Source of the DNA: Hydrogenophilales bacterium
GTDB lineage: Bacteria > Pseudomonadota > Gammaproteobacteria > Burkholderiales > Eutrophovitaceae
Assembly (NCBI GenBank): GCA_902627495.1
Contig: CACOJS010000004.1
Coordinates: forward strand, 1-64,000
Length of the DNA: 64,000 bases
Direction of reading: 5' to 3'
Position numbers and translations under genes: made by a program. Below are positions 1 to 11,200 of this stretch, piece after piece. The stretch's first letter is position 1, and every line of letters starts with the position of its first letter. The notes under the pieces are model-generated. The model was not told where the DNA came from. It ran no database searches and saw only the letters and a list, made by a program, of their open reading frames with translations.

Positions 1-358
1 TTCCACCTAACTGCACGGGAATCACATGATCCCTAGAAAGATCCTTGCTGTTGGCCGTGCGACCACAATAAGCACATATGTGACGGTCCCTAGAAAAAAG
101 TGCAGAATTGGACAAGTATGGCTCTATTTGCCTATGCCCAAAAAATTGTGAAGCCCCCCTTATCGCTATTATACTTTTTGTTGAAATTTCGGATTGACAA
201 CCTGTCTGGCGAGAAATGCCTCCGCGATAGGTTGCAACCAAATCTCCTAAAGACCACACAACCATATCCCTAGCGTAGTACGTAATAGCCCCCTCAATCA
301 TCAACCATCGGGTAGGAACACCAGCCATATCAACTGCAAGAATCTGAGACACTTTCAC
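1..358 (-). CDS. HNH endonuclease family protein (C-terminus beyond window)
   Basis: The minus strand has an open frame running off the left edge. It reads ILAVDMAGVPTRWLMIEGA near the start and then CAYCGR..DHVIPVQLGG, the CxxC and DHV-x-P-x-x-x-GG core of HNH (McrA-like) nucleases, which bind zinc and a catalytic metal. The N-terminal part resembles the gammaproteobacterial HNH group in which a conserved alpha/beta segment precedes the zinc knuckle. An in-frame stop lies just upstream of TTG 397. GTG 358, GTG 352 and TTG 397 are possible starts and none has a clear Shine-Dalgarno, so I chose GTG 358. It is transcribed divergently from the oxidoreductase to its right. The cellular role is unknown; orphan HNH proteins of this type are not necessarily restriction enzymes. 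Confidence 0.75.
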   Translation of the reverse strand, partial: MKVSQILAVDMAGVPTRWLMIEGAITYYARDMVVWSLGDLVATYRGGISRQTGCQSEISTKSIIAIRGASQFFGHRQIEPYLSNSALFSRDRHICAYCGRTANSKDLSRDHVIPVQLGG

Positions 359-619
359 CGCTTCACTAGAATTTAAGTTTGCTAAACCTTCCGGCAATTA
401 TAATCGGAACATCTGATATAGAAAAGTGCAAAAAATAAATTCTTAAAATGATATAATAGATGTAAACGCGATAGGCCTACATTTAGAAGATTGCTAGACA
501 TATACCTGTTAAGTCGCATGGCTGACAAGAAATAAGGAAAACTGGTCTAACTTTTGGTGTTTTCTGTCCATAAACATGGATTCAGAAGCCTGACAAATTT
601 TGGAGATTTTGGATCAATT

Positions 620-2929
620 ATGACTAACTTAAATCCAACGACTTCTCACTGGGGGACGTATTTAGCAGAAACTAAGGATGGTGAACTAACTGCCCTTCAT
701 CCCTACCCACATGATGAGGATCCTTCCTTGATCTCCAAAGGCTTCCCATCAGCAATCAAGGATGATTTAAGAATTTCAAAACCACACATTCGGAAAGGGT
801 GGCTAAAATCAAAGGATAGGTCCAAAAACCGTCGAGGTGGTGACAGTTTCATACCAGTTCCTTGGGATGAAGCCTTTGATATAGCTGCAGAAGAACTAAA
901 AAGGGTTAAAGATACGTTTGGGAATGAAGCTATCTATGCAGGATCCTATGGTTGGGCGTCAGCAGGTAGATTTCACCACGCGCAAAGCCAACTTCATCGT
1001 TTTTTAAATTGTATTGGAGGATTTACAAAGTCAGTAGGCACCTACTCATTCGCGGCTAGTGAGACAATAGTTCCTCACGCCATTGGGATGTCCTATTATG
1101 AATTTCTCGACAACCATACCGACTGGAATTCAATATCTGAAAATACCTCTCTACTATTAATGTTTGGAGGATTACCATTAAAAAATTCCCAAGTTACCTC
1201 GGGAGGTGTGGGAAAACATACTACAAAACATTATCTAGAAAAATGTTTACAAAATGGTGCAAAGTTTATAAACATAAATCCCATGGAAGTTGACTCGGAT
1301 GAATTTACCAAAGCGAGGCATATTCCCATAAGACCTGGAACAGATACGGCTTTAATGATTTCCATGGCCCATCATTTAGATAAAAAAGGTTTAGTAGACC
1401 TTTCATTTATAGACACCCATTGTGTTGGTTATACTAAATTTAGAGAATATCTTTGGGGGAAGACAGATAACACTGTTAAAAATCCAGAATGGGCCGAACA
1501 AATAACCGGCGTACCAGCTAAAACTATTGAAGAAATTGCTGAACTTCTTCCCCTCAATAGGACAATGATAACGGGGGCTTGGGGCCTACAGCGTCAAGAG
1601 CATGGAGAGCAACCACACTGGATGATTATTGTCTTAGCAGCAATGCTCGGCCAAATTGGCAAGCCAGGCGGTGGCTTTGGCTTGGGTTATAGCTCTGAGA
1701 ACGGAATTGGCAATCCAGTTAAATTACATAAGTGGCCAGCTTTCCCGCAGCTAAAAAATGAAATTAAAACTTTCATTCCTGTAGCTAGAGTATCGGACAT
1801 GCTGCTCAATCCTGGAGAATCCTTCCAACACAATGGCGACACTCATCAATACCCTCAAATACATCTTGTTTATTGGGCTGGAGGAAACCCTTTCCATCAC
1901 CAAATGGATCTGGGAAAGTTACGAGAAGCTTTTAGACAACCTCAAACGATTATGGTTAATGAAATATGGTGGAATAGTCTGGCTCGCCACGCCGATATTA
2001 TTTTTCCAGCCAATACTCCGCTCGAACGTAACGATATAGCTATGGGACATTGGGAACAGACAATATCTCCAATGCACAAGGCCATTGATCCTATTGGCGA
2101 ATCGAAATCTGATTTTGATATTTTTTCAGGCCTTGCTGACAAATTAAACATTCTTGAACTTTTTACTGATAATAAAGACGAACAAGGCTGGCTCCATTGG
2201 TTGTGGCAGGAAGCTCAAAAACGTGCGATTAATGCTGATTTTGTCCTTCCCAACTTCCAAGACTTTTGGCAAGGGAAAAGTATGGAAGTGCTAGCCCCTA
2301 AAAAACGACAAATATTGATGGAGGATTTCTGCAATAACCCTCAGAAAAACCCTCTTAAAACGCCATCTGGGAAAATAGAGATTTTTTCTGAAACGGTATC
2401 TTCTTTCCGTTACAAGGATTGTCCAGGACACCCTGAATGGATTGAACCTAAGGAATGGTTAGGCTCTGATGATATTTCGAAATTTCCGCTCCAACTAATC
2501 TCTGGTCAACCTGAAAATCGCCTACACAGCCAGCTCGATAATGGCAATTATAGTAGGAGTAAAAAAATAAAAGATAGAGAACCTGTAACCATGAATTCAA
2601 AAGATGCGGTTGCCAGAGGGATCAAGGATGGCGATATCGTTGAGATTTTCAACAATAGGGGAAGGTGTCTAGCTGGTGCAGTCCTTTCTGACAAAATAAT
2701 GAAAGCAGTTGTCTTTCTTCCTGTGGGAGCTTGGTATAACCCTCTTGACGATGATAGCGAGGGTAGATTTTGTAACCATGGAAACCCAAATGTCTTAACT
2801 AGAGACGCTGGAACTTCTCAATTGGGCCAGGGACCCATTGCTCACTCAACTTTAGTTCAAATAAGAAAATTACAAGACGACCCTCTACCCGTTTCAATTT
2901 TCTTCCCACCAAAAATCGAAACAACCTAA
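620..2929 (+). CDS. Molybdopterin-dependent S/N-oxide reductase (BisC/TorZ-like)
   Basis: A 769-residue protein of the DMSO reductase family. Near residue 110 it has [20 protein letters not shown], the BisC/TorA-type signature in which a serine ligates molybdenum, followed by the usual MGD-binding regions ([35 protein letters not shown]) and a C-terminal MopB segment ([13 protein letters not shown]). Such enzymes reduce biotin sulfoxide, methionine sulfoxide, DMSO or TMAO. The frame can be extended to TTG 554, but ATG 620 starts where BisC-like proteins start and has a GGAG about 13 bases upstream. No twin-arginine signal is visible from this start, so a cytoplasmic BisC-like repair role is more likely than periplasmic respiration. 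It ends tail to tail with the next gene, overlapping by 4 bases. The substrate cannot be decided from sequence. Confidence 0.9.
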   Translation: MTNLNPTTSHWGTYLAETKDGELTALHPYPHDEDPSLISKGFPSAIKDDLRISKPHIRKGWLKSKDRSKNRRGGDSFIPVPWDEAFDIAAEELKRVKDTFGNEAIYAGSYGWASAGRFHHAQSQLHRFLNCIGGFTKSVGTYSFAASETIVPHAIGMSYYEFLDNHTDWNSISENTSLLLMFGGLPLKNSQVTSGGVGKHTTKHYLEKCLQNGAKFININPMEVDSDEFTKARHIPIRPGTDTALMISMAHHLDKKGLVDLSFIDTHCVGYTKFREYLWGKTDNTVKNPEWAEQITGVPAKTIEEIAELLPLNRTMITGAWGLQRQEHGEQPHWMIIVLAAMLGQIGKPGGGFGLGYSSENGIGNPVKLHKWPAFPQLKNEIKTFIPVARVSDMLLNPGESFQHNGDTHQYPQIHLVYWAGGNPFHHQMDLGKLREAFRQPQTIMVNEIWWNSLARHADIIFPANTPLERNDIAMGHWEQTISPMHKAIDPIGESKSDFDIFSGLADKLNILELFTDNKDEQGWLHWLWQEAQKRAINADFVLPNFQDFWQGKSMEVLAPKKRQILMEDFCNNPQKNPLKTPSGKIEIFSETVSSFRYKDCPGHPEWIEPKEWLGSDDISKFPLQLISGQPENRLHSQLDNGNYSRSKKIKDREPVTMNSKDAVARGIKDGDIVEIFNNRGRCLAGAVLSDKIMKAVVFLPVGAWYNPLDDDSEGRFCNHGNPNVLTRDAGTSQLGQGPIAHSTLVQIRKLQDDPLPVSIFFPPKIETT

Positions 2930-4602
2930 AATAAGCCCTGAACCACACCATCATCAGTGAGGTTAATAACATTGGCTGCGGGAGACTTTGGAAGCCCCGG
3001 CATTGTCATGATATCGCCACATATGACCACAACAAATTCTGCACCGGCAGAAAGCCGAATCTCCCTAATACTTATACTATGGTTATCTGGAGCACCTCTT
3101 AATTTTGGGTCGCTCGCAAAAGAATACTGAGTTTTTGCAATACAGACAGGAAAAGTCCCATAACCTTCCTCCTCCAATTCCTCAATTCTTCTTCTTGCTC
3201 TGGGCTCTAAGGTGATCTCCGTGGCACCATAAATCTTACTCGCGACTGATTTAATTTTTTCAATCAACGTCATATTCAATTCATAAGTGAAATTCAATGT
3301 GCTTCTAGATCGATCCGCAATCTTAACCACTTTTTCTGCTAAATCCCTCGCACCTTCTCCCCCCTTCTCCCAATGTTTTGAGAGAGCGACAGGAATGTGC
3401 TCTTGTGTACAGAGCTGGATCAGTTTTTCGGTCTCCTTATCGGTATCATGAGAAAAGTGATTAATGGATACTATGCATGGCAATCCAAATCCGTCACGTA
3501 AATTAGAGACGTGACGCTTCAGGTTCACAAAACCCTGCTCTAATGCTTCTAGACTTTCCATGCTTAAATCATTTACTTCTATACCTCCATGAAATTTTAG
3601 AGCTCTAACAGTTGCCACAATAACAACTGCCTCTGGAGAGATCCCTGCCTTACGACACTTGATATTTAGGAATTTTTCAGCTCCCAAATCAGCACCAAAG
3701 CCAGCTTCCGTTACCACATAATCCCCTAGCTTTAAGGCAGCCTTTGTGCCAATAACCGAATTACAGCCATGAGCAATGTTAGCGAATGGTCCACCATGAA
3801 TAATGGCGGGGTTGTTCTCTAGTGTTTGCACCAAATTCGGCTTAATGGCATCTTTCAGGAGTGCCGCCATCGCCCCTGCTGCCCCTAAATCTTCTGCTGT
3901 TATGGCTTTCCGAGATTTAGAATAACCAACCACTATTTGTCCTAAACGGTGTTTTAAATCAGCCATTGATTCAGATAGACAAAGTATAGCCATAACTTCA
4001 GATGCAACGACTATATCGAAGCCGTCTTGCCGAGGATATCCATTACCCGCCCCCCCAAGAGATATGACTACTTCTCGGAGAGCCCTATCATTCATATCAA
4101 CCACTCTCTTCCAAGAAATTCTACGTATATCAATATCCAAAGCATTACCTTGGTGAATATGGTTGTCTAATAAGGCAGCAAGTAAGTTATTTGCCAGCTG
4201 TATTGCATTAAAATCACCAGTGAAGTGGAGGTTGATATCTTCCATAGGAACTACCTGAGCTTTTCCTCCTCCAGCTGCTCCGCCTTTCATGCCGAAAACA
4301 GGCCCAAGACTAGGTTCACGTAGGCAAATGATGGCATTTTTTCCAATGGCATTTAAAGCATCACCAAGCCCAACAGTCGTTGTTGTTTTACCTTCACCTG
4401 CAGGCGTGGGACTAATAGCTGTGACTAGAATCAGTTTGGACTGGTGATTTTCAGGGAGTTTTTGAAGATAGTCTAAAGAAATTTTTCCCTTAAAATGTCC
4501 ATAAGGATCAACATGATTAGCACTAATGCCTAAGCGCCGAACAGCCAAGTCCACGATCGGTTTCATTTTTGCTTCTTGTGCTATTTCAATATCAGTTTTC
4601 AC
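2926..4602 (-). CDS. fhs: Formate--tetrahydrofolate ligase
   Basis: A full-length 558-residue enzyme that makes 10-formyl-tetrahydrofolate from formate, THF and ATP, feeding one-carbon units into purine and formyl-Met synthesis. The diagnostic P-loop-like motif [18 protein letters not shown] lies at residues 66-83 and is followed by [19 protein letters not shown], both invariant in FTHFS. The C-terminal [16 protein letters not shown] is also typical. It stands alone, convergent with the oxide reductase and 29 bases upstream of the lipoprotein methyltransferase on the same strand, which reads towards it. In marine bacteria this enzyme often works with glycine or methyl-group oxidation; the glycine-riboswitch oxidase at 57.4 kb fits that theme, but the link is an inference. 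Confidence 0.97.
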   Translation of the reverse strand: MKTDIEIAQEAKMKPIVDLAVRRLGISANHVDPYGHFKGKISLDYLQKLPENHQSKLILVTAISPTPAGEGKTTTTVGLGDALNAIGKNAIICLREPSLGPVFGMKGGAAGGGKAQVVPMEDINLHFTGDFNAIQLANNLLAALLDNHIHQGNALDIDIRRISWKRVVDMNDRALREVVISLGGAGNGYPRQDGFDIVVASEVMAILCLSESMADLKHRLGQIVVGYSKSRKAITAEDLGAAGAMAALLKDAIKPNLVQTLENNPAIIHGGPFANIAHGCNSVIGTKAALKLGDYVVTEAGFGADLGAEKFLNIKCRKAGISPEAVVIVATVRALKFHGGIEVNDLSMESLEALEQGFVNLKRHVSNLRDGFGLPCIVSINHFSHDTDKETEKLIQLCTQEHIPVALSKHWEKGGEGARDLAEKVVKIADRSRSTLNFTYELNMTLIEKIKSVASKIYGATEITLEPRARRRIEELEEEGYGTFPVCIAKTQYSFASDPKLRGAPDNHSISIREIRLSAGAEFVVVICGDIMTMPGLPKSPAANVINLTDDGVVQGLF

Positions 4603-4631
4603 TTTTAGTTCTCAGATGTTGATATGTTAAT

Positions 4632-5468
4632 TTATGGTTTTCTAAACTTAAGTGTCATTCGATCAGACTCGCCTATTTTGCTATACTTTTCCCGCTCATC
4701 ATCAGCAACATTTCTAAGGGTTGGGGGTAAATTCCAAACACCACCTGGATGATCAGCAGAGTCTTTAGGATTTGCATTTACCTCCGATTGAGCAACAAAC
4801 TCAAAACCAGATTTTTTTGCAAGATCAATAACATAGCTTTCTGTCATGTACCCTGACTTTGTTTGCTTGTCAAATGGGGTTCCTGGTTTTGCCCTATGAT
4901 CTGTCACACCTAAAATTCCCCCTGGCTTTAAAGTCTCAAAAAATGCAGCAAACATTTGATCAGCATTACCTCGAAGTGCCCAATTATGAACGTTACGAAA
5001 AGTTAAAATAAAATCGACCGACTGAGGAGATAGGAACTTAGGGTTTTGTGAGCTATATGTAGTAATTTTTACCTGATCATAAATGTCAGGCCTAGCACTA
5101 AGCATACTGCGATACCCTTGATCGATTTTCTGTAAATAAGGTTGAATACGCTCAGGCAGGTTATCAATATCCCAGGTGGCAACGTAAAACTCTCCCGAGT
5201 CACGAAATATCGGAGCTAAAACCTCAGTATACCAACCTCTCCCTGGGCTGATTTCCAACACTTTAGAACTCGGAGTAACACCAAAAAACTTAAGTGTTTC
5301 AACAGGATGACGATATTGATCCCTAGCCTTATTTTTGACAGAACGATGATCTCCCGATAAGAACTTCGTCGCCTTGATCTCTAGATTTTCAGTCGTTTTA
5401 TTGCAACCTGATATAAAAAAAACTAAAAATGCTGCAAAAACAATAAGAAACAAACGCTGATATGCCAT
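4632..5468 (-). CDS. SAM-dependent methyltransferase with lipoprotein signal
   Basis: The protein is 278 residues. The N-terminus MAYQRLFLIVFAAFLVFF is a hydrophobic signal segment ending in ISGC, a lipobox with Cys22 as the expected lipidation site. It is followed by a Rossmann methyltransferase fold: VLEISPGRGWYTEVLAP is the SAM motif I, and FRNVHNW and GILGVTDHR correspond to the later strands. This matches the secreted class I methyltransferase family found in Gammaproteobacteria and other bacteria, whose substrate is unknown. A methyltransferase predicted to be exported is odd because SAM is cytosolic, yet the signal is clear. It faces away from lexA across a 119-base AT-rich gap and lies upstream of fhs on the same strand. 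Confidence 0.85.
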   Translation of the reverse strand: MAYQRLFLIVFAAFLVFFISGCNKTTENLEIKATKFLSGDHRSVKNKARDQYRHPVETLKFFGVTPSSKVLEISPGRGWYTEVLAPIFRDSGEFYVATWDIDNLPERIQPYLQKIDQGYRSMLSARPDIYDQVKITTYSSQNPKFLSPQSVDFILTFRNVHNWALRGNADQMFAAFFETLKPGGILGVTDHRAKPGTPFDKQTKSGYMTESYVIDLAKKSGFEFVAQSEVNANPKDSADHPGGVWNLPPTLRNVADDEREKYSKIGESDRMTLKFRKP

Positions 5469-5567
5469 ATTAGCTCCTAAAAATATAATGATGTGACTAT
5501 TTGTAACATAATAGCCTAAAGTTTTTAGAGATTAAAAATTAATTAAAATATTGGCAAAATAATATAA

Positions 5568-5583
5568 CTGTATATAATCACAG
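5568..5583 (+). promoter_or_regulatory. SOS box (LexA operator) of the lexA-imuA-imuB-dnaE2 operon
   Basis: The sequence CTGT-ATATAATC-ACAG is a perfect match to the gammaproteobacterial LexA site CTGT-N8-ACAG, extended to AACTGT..ACAGTT. It ends only four bases before the lexA start codon, so bound LexA would cover the start site region itself. Confidence 0.95.
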
Positions 5584-5587
5584 TTAT

Positions 5588-6190
5588 ATGGAAAAACTTA
5601 CAAAAAGACAAGGCGAAGTACTAAATCTGATTCGTGAATTTTTACAAATTACTGGATTTCCACCAACACGTGCTGAGATTGCCAAACAATTCGGATTTCG
5701 CTCAGCAAACGCAGCAGAGGAACACCTAAGAGCGATCGCTCGCAAAGGGTATATCACCATGCTCCCTGGAGCCTCTCGCGGAATAAGACTGACGGCTGGT
5801 GTTGGAATACCAATTATTGGAAAGGTGGCAGCAGGCAGTCCTATATTATCAGAAACACATGTACAAGGGCACGCAGGTATAGACCCTAATCTCTTCAAGC
5901 CACATGCTGATTACTTGCTTAAGGTTCGTGGAATGAGTATGCGCGATGCGGGCATCTTAGAAGGTGATCTAGTTGCCGTACATCGAACCACCTCTGCTCG
6001 CTCTGGCCAAGTCATCATTGCACGATTCAATAATGAAGTTACAGTTAAAAAGTTTAGGCGCCACGCCAATGAAGTACAGTTAATACCTGACAATCCTGAC
6101 TTTTCCACCATTAACATTGACTTAAAACGTGAACAATTTGCAATTGAAGGCCTAGCCGTAGGCGTCATTCGGAATGGAAAAATATCTTAA
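5588..6190 (+). CDS. lexA: LexA repressor
   Basis: The 200-residue SOS repressor and self-cleaving protease aligns along its whole length with E. coli LexA. It has an N-terminal winged helix (TRAEIAKQFGFRSANAAEEHL, residues 27-47), the A82-G83 cleavage bond in VAAGSP, and the S117 (GMSM) / K154 (VTVKK) catalytic dyad. After DNA damage RecA filaments trigger cleavage, releasing the operon. The start ATG aligns with the E. coli start, but the SOS box ends at 5583, leaving no room for a Shine-Dalgarno. Either the mRNA is leaderless or transcription begins inside the box. The gene heads a mutagenesis operon and overlaps the longest imuA frame. The pairing of lexA with imuA-imuB-dnaE2 resembles the lexA2 cassette of Pseudomonas, so a second lexA elsewhere is possible. 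Confidence 0.98.
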   Translation: MEKLTKRQGEVLNLIREFLQITGFPPTRAEIAKQFGFRSANAAEEHLRAIARKGYITMLPGASRGIRLTAGVGIPIIGKVAAGSPILSETHVQGHAGIDPNLFKPHADYLLKVRGMSMRDAGILEGDLVAVHRTTSARSGQVIIARFNNEVTVKKFRRHANEVQLIPDNPDFSTINIDLKREQFAIEGLAVGVIRNGKIS

Positions 6191-6206
6191 AAATGGATGG
6201 GAAAGA

Positions 6207-6839
6207 ATGAATAACAAGATAAACAAACTAATAGAAAAACAATTAGTCTATAAAGGTGCAAGGGAATTAGAAACAAAGAATCTAAGAATACCATCAGGTA
6301 TCTGGCAATTGGATCAAACGCTTGGAGGATGGCCCTCAGAAACAATAATTGAATTAATTCATTCTGATGAGGGTATTGGGGAAATCTCGCTACTACTTCC
6401 CTTAATTTCAAACCTTTCCAACACCAGCGACAAATGGGTTGCCCTAATTAACCCTCCCTACATTCCCTACGCACCAACTATGAATACTAAAAATATTGAT
6501 ATATCAAAAATATTAATTATCAAACCACAAGGACATAAAGAAATGCTCTGGGCTATGGAACAAACACTAAGAGCAAAAACTTGTAGTGCTGTCATTGGTT
6601 GGCCAAAATCCATTAATGACAAAATCGCGAGAAGACTTAGAGTGGCAGCACGAATAGGCAAAACTATCGGGTTCTATCTAATTCAGAAAAACAGTGCACC
6701 TAAGTCTTCTTCAGCACCTTACAGATTGCAAGTTAACAAAAATGAATTTAACACTCAGATTTCAATTCTAAAAACTCGTGATGGTAAAAATATTAACCCT
6801 TTTGCTATAAATAATGATTTGGCTATGTCTAAAATTTAA
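6207..6839 (+). CDS. imuA: ImuA, SOS mutagenesis accessory protein
   Basis: A RecA/SulA-like protein of about 210 residues from the translesion mutasome. The family hallmark IPSGIWQLDQTLGGWPSE lies near the N-terminus. It is followed by IIELIHSDEGIGEISLLLP in the place of the RecA Walker A, without a proper GKT, and AVIGWPKSINDKIARRLRVA near the Walker B position. In other bacteria ImuA binds ImuB and RecA and supports DnaE2-dependent lesion bypass. The frame opens at ATG 6174 inside lexA, but ATG 6207 is preceded by GGATGGGAAAG and is the better start. It lies between lexA and imuB, overlapping imuB by 26 bases, which implies translational coupling. Confidence 0.9.
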   Translation: MNNKINKLIEKQLVYKGARELETKNLRIPSGIWQLDQTLGGWPSETIIELIHSDEGIGEISLLLPLISNLSNTSDKWVALINPPYIPYAPTMNTKNIDISKILIIKPQGHKEMLWAMEQTLRAKTCSAVIGWPKSINDKIARRLRVAARIGKTIGFYLIQKNSAPKSSSAPYRLQVNKNEFNTQISILKTRDGKNINPFAINNDLAMSKI

Positions 6840-8253
6840 TAACCTTCCTCTAGAAATTTTCTCACATAAAGCTAAAAACTCAGCAAGAGTGGCAGTCATA
6901 ACAGATGGCAAAAACTCAAAAGTCTTAGCATGCAACAAGAAAGCAGAAAGCATCGGAGTGAAGATTGGAATGAGCCTGCCACTTCTTTATGAACTAACAC
7001 CTGAGATTAGAATACACAAAAGACAGAGATCCAAGGAAATAGCCAAACTTAGGGAACTTGCAAGATGGTCTCTGAAATTCACCTCTCAGGTCACTGTTTC
7101 CTCTCCTGATTCATTACTACTTGAAATTGGGGGAAGTCTCAAAATATTCAAAACGATCCAAAAGATAATTCAAAAAATTAAAAATGACTTAAAAAAAATA
7201 GGGTATACAGCCACCATGTCTGTTGGTCCAACGCCGTTAAGTGCACAATACTTTGCCGAATGCAGGCTGGAAATTATTATTCAAACTCAAAGAGAACTCT
7301 CAAGAACTCTGGGAAGACTACCAGCCTCCACACTTGAGGAAAACCCCAAGTCCTCATTACTTCTATCACAAATAGGAATTAGCTCTATTCAGCAACTAAG
7401 AGGTCTTCCTAGAAAGGAAGTAATTCATAGGTTTGGAAATAAATTGCTTGCAAACTCAGATAAAGCCCTAGGAAGAACACCTGACCCTCAAAAAAATTTC
7501 ATTCCAAAAAAAAAATTCATAACCTCTATAGATACGCCTTATTCAATCCGAGACTCTGAAAAGTTCTTAACAGCAATCAACAAGCCTTTAGAACAATTGA
7601 TACTAAAATTATCAATACAGGAGAGGGGTTTAATAACATTGGAAATAACAACAAAAAAGCATGACAAAAAGACCTTAATAACCCACATATCTACCAACCA
7701 ACCGACTCGTGATCAGCAATACATTACCTCTCTTATCAGAGAAAAATTAAATCAAATAAAAATTAAGCCCTCTTTTGAATCTATAATCCTGGAAGCAACT
7801 GAGATATCTAACTTGATGGCTCAAAACAAATCAATGTTTTCTGTTTCTGATCCATCAAAAGAGAAAAAACAAACTGAAATCATAGATATAATACGCACAC
7901 GTCTAGGAGAAGAGTCTCTTTATTCATTGTGCGAATACCAAGACTTCAGACCAGAGTTGGCTTGGGGTCAGGTAGAGCCAGGCAACACAATATCCAGAAA
8001 ATCAATAGACCTTCTTCGTCCATTTTGGCTACTTCCTCAACCTCAACATATAAGAAATTATAGTAAAAAATTATGGATTAATGGAGAACTATCAATTATT
8101 GATGGTCCAGAAACAATTGAATCTGGGTGGTGGGATAATCGGGAAATAAAACGTGATTACTTTATTGCTCGAAATCCTGGAGGGGCCAAATTTTGGATAT
8201 ATCAGGAACGCCATGAACCAAAAAATTGGTATCTGCATGGTATCTTTTCTTAG
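6814..8253 (+). CDS. imuB: ImuB, inactive Y-family polymerase-like mutasome hub
   Basis: The 479-residue protein has the N-terminal Y-family fold (IWLCLKFNNLPLEIF) in which the catalytic DxD of true Y polymerases is replaced by asparagines, as expected for ImuB, a non-catalytic adaptor between the beta clamp and DnaE2. LLLEIGGSLKIF near residue 105, GRTPDPQKNF near 220 and the C-terminal LAWGQVEPGNTISRKS..RPFWLLPQPQ..ESGWWD..RDYFIARN..GAKFWIYQE are all ImuB signatures. It starts inside imuA and ends 14 bases before the preferred dnaE2 start. Its lysine- and asparagine-rich composition matches the AT-rich genome. Confidence 0.93.
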   Translation: MIWLCLKFNNLPLEIFSHKAKNSARVAVITDGKNSKVLACNKKAESIGVKIGMSLPLLYELTPEIRIHKRQRSKEIAKLRELARWSLKFTSQVTVSSPDSLLLEIGGSLKIFKTIQKIIQKIKNDLKKIGYTATMSVGPTPLSAQYFAECRLEIIIQTQRELSRTLGRLPASTLEENPKSSLLLSQIGISSIQQLRGLPRKEVIHRFGNKLLANSDKALGRTPDPQKNFIPKKKFITSIDTPYSIRDSEKFLTAINKPLEQLILKLSIQERGLITLEITTKKHDKKTLITHISTNQPTRDQQYITSLIREKLNQIKIKPSFESIILEATEISNLMAQNKSMFSVSDPSKEKKQTEIIDIIRTRLGEESLYSLCEYQDFRPELAWGQVEPGNTISRKSIDLLRPFWLLPQPQHIRNYSKKLWINGELSIIDGPETIESGWWDNREIKRDYFIARNPGGAKFWIYQERHEPKNWYLHGIFS

Positions 8254-8267
8254 AAATAACAAAACTA

Positions 8268-11200
8268 GTGGAATATGCCGAATTACATTGTGTGAGTAAC
8301 TTTACCTTCCTTCGCGGAGCATCACACCCTGAAGAGCTTGTGCAATTCGCAGCCAAATTAAAATATGAATCAATTGCAATTACCGATGAATGCTCATTAG
8401 CCGGCATTGTACGTGCCCATATTGCAGCGAAAAAGTATCAAATTAAGCTTATCGTAGGATCAGAGATAACACTTAGCGATGGGTTGAGCCTAGTTTTACT
8501 GGCTAAAAACAAAACAGGCTATGAGAACTTATCAAAACTCATAACCCATGGAAGACGAAAAACACATAAAGGTCAATATTACTTAACAAGAAATGATATA
8601 GCTCAAGGCATTCCAGATTGCATTGTCTTATGGCATCCAAAGATCTTAAATCAGAAAGATGGCGTATGGCTTTCTGAAATTTTTCCTAATATGGTTTGGG
8701 TTTCTGTTAGGAACCTAGCTAATTCTAGAGCAAAAAATCAGATTAACAAATTGATTAGATTTGCCAATAAACTCAGCCTGCCTTGCTTAGCAACTGGCAA
8801 TGTTCATATGCACACAAGAGAACGTCGTCATCTGCAAGATACAGTCACAGCAATTCGTCTGGGTCTACCTTTATCTGACCTAGGGTATCATCTAAATCAA
8901 AACGGCGAACATCATTTACGGTGTATAAAATATATAGCATCGATATATCCACAGTCATTAATCAAAGAAACCATAAATGTCTCCAAACTCTGCAACTTCA
9001 GCATAGATGAACTGCAATACAAGTACCCTAACGAAGCTATCCCTAATCAGAGAGGAACAGCAGATCATCTAAGTCATTTAACAAAAAAAGGACTTAAAGA
9101 TCGCTTTAAAAAACTAAATAAGAATATTCCAAAAAATATAATCGAAATCATGAACCATGAGATTTCACTAATAAGAGAGCTTAGATATGAGCATTACTTT
9201 CTTACTGTTTATGACATAGTTAAATTTGCGAAAGAGAAAGGTATTTTATGCCAAGGAAGAGGAAGTGCAGCCAACTCGGTTGTCTGTTTTGCATTAGGTA
9301 TTACTGAAGTAGACCCGACCAGAAGTCAACTATTATTTGAGAGATTTATTTCAAAAGAACGTAAAGAACCTCCGGATATTGATATTGATTTTGAACACAA
9401 TCGTCGGGAAGAAGTAATTCAATATATATATCAAAAATACGGAAAGGAGCGTGCTGCCCTAACTGCAGCTGTTGTGACTTATCGTATTAAGAGTGCTATA
9501 CGTGACGTAGGGAGAGCTTTGAAAATCAAAAATCACAAAATTGATAAACTGTTAAGTGTTAATCCACATTTGTGGTGGGAAAAATCCGATACAAATAAAC
9601 ACTTACAACTATCAGGACTTGATCCAGAATCACTGACCACAAAAAACCTTATAAAAATAGTAAAATCGTTAATAGGTTTTCCACGTCATTTATCACAACA
9701 TGTCGGTGGGTTTGTAATTTCCCAAGAACCTCTTCATATGCTTGTACCCATTGAAAACACAATAGTGCTTGAAAAAAAGAAAGATAACAAAAAAGAAGTT
9801 GAAAATTCTCAATACCTTGAGGTAGGACGAACGATTATCCAGTGGGATAAAAATGATCTAGACGCATTAAATATTCTGAAAATAGATATTCTCGCCCTAG
9901 GAATACTTTCAGTAATTACAGAATCACTTAATCTAATAAGTCAGAAAAAGAATAAATCATTTAAATTAACTGATATTCCTCCAGAAGACCCCAAAGTTTA
10001 TGAAATGATAAAACGTGCGGATACAGTTGGTGTATTTCAAGTTGAATCACGTGCCCAAATGTCAATGTTGCCAAGATTAAGGCCCAATAACTTCTATGAT
10101 CTTGTAATTCAGATAGCAATAGTCCGACCAGGACCTATCCAAGGGGGTATGGTTCACCCTTATTTAAAACGTCGGCAAGGTGTCGACCCAATAACTTATC
10201 CATCATTAGCAATTAAAAACGTGCTTGAAAGAACCTTGGGAGTGCCTATTTTTCAAGAACAAATAATGCAAATCGCCATAACTGCTGCTGGGTTTTCTCC
10301 AGGCGAAGCAGACCAACTAAGAAGATCAATATCTGGTTGGAGAAGTAAAGGTAATCTCAGTCAATTAAGAAAACGTTTAATCAAAGGGATGTACGATAGA
10401 GGATATGACCAAAATTTCTCTAATCAAGTTTTTAACCAAATTCTTGGTTTTGGTGAGTACGGATTTCCAGAGTCACATGCCGCTAGCTTTGCATTACTAG
10501 TCTATGCATCTGCTTGGCTCAAATGCCATGAACCAGCTTCTTTCCTAGTCGCTTTACTAAATAGTCAACCAATGGGCTTCTATGCCCCTGCTCAACTCAT
10601 ACAAGATGCACAAAGACATAACGTCAATGTGAAACCACCAAATTTGCTACTTAGCAACTGGGATTGCTCGCTAGAGTCCAACAAGAGACAACAAAAAACC
10701 ACTGTACGGCTTGGATTAAGAATGATCAAAGGGTTATCAAAAAGTGGTGCTCAACATCTACTAAAAATTCGCAAAGAAAAAAAAACGTTGAGTCACAAAG
10801 AACTACTAATTGCCGCAAGACTATCATCCAAAGACATGAAGGCTTTAGCCCAAGCTGATGCTTTATCTTTACCTGATGGCAACCGTCGCTCAGCATTATG
10901 GTTAGTATCTGGCATTAAAAACCCCATCCCTATTTTCGAAAACCAACCATCAGAGGATGACAAGGCTGAACTACCTGAGCTAACCGAAGGTGAAAACATA
11001 GTTGCAGATTATGAGACAATTGGTACTAGTCTACGAAATCACCCTCTAAAACTTTTGAGAAATGATCTCGTAGCATTAAGAACTATTACGGCTAGTCATA
11101 TAAAGACAAATCCAAACGGAAAAATAGTTCGAACCTCTGGAATTGTTATAAACAGGCAAAGACCATCGTCTGGAAAAGGGGTTATATTCATAACATTAGA

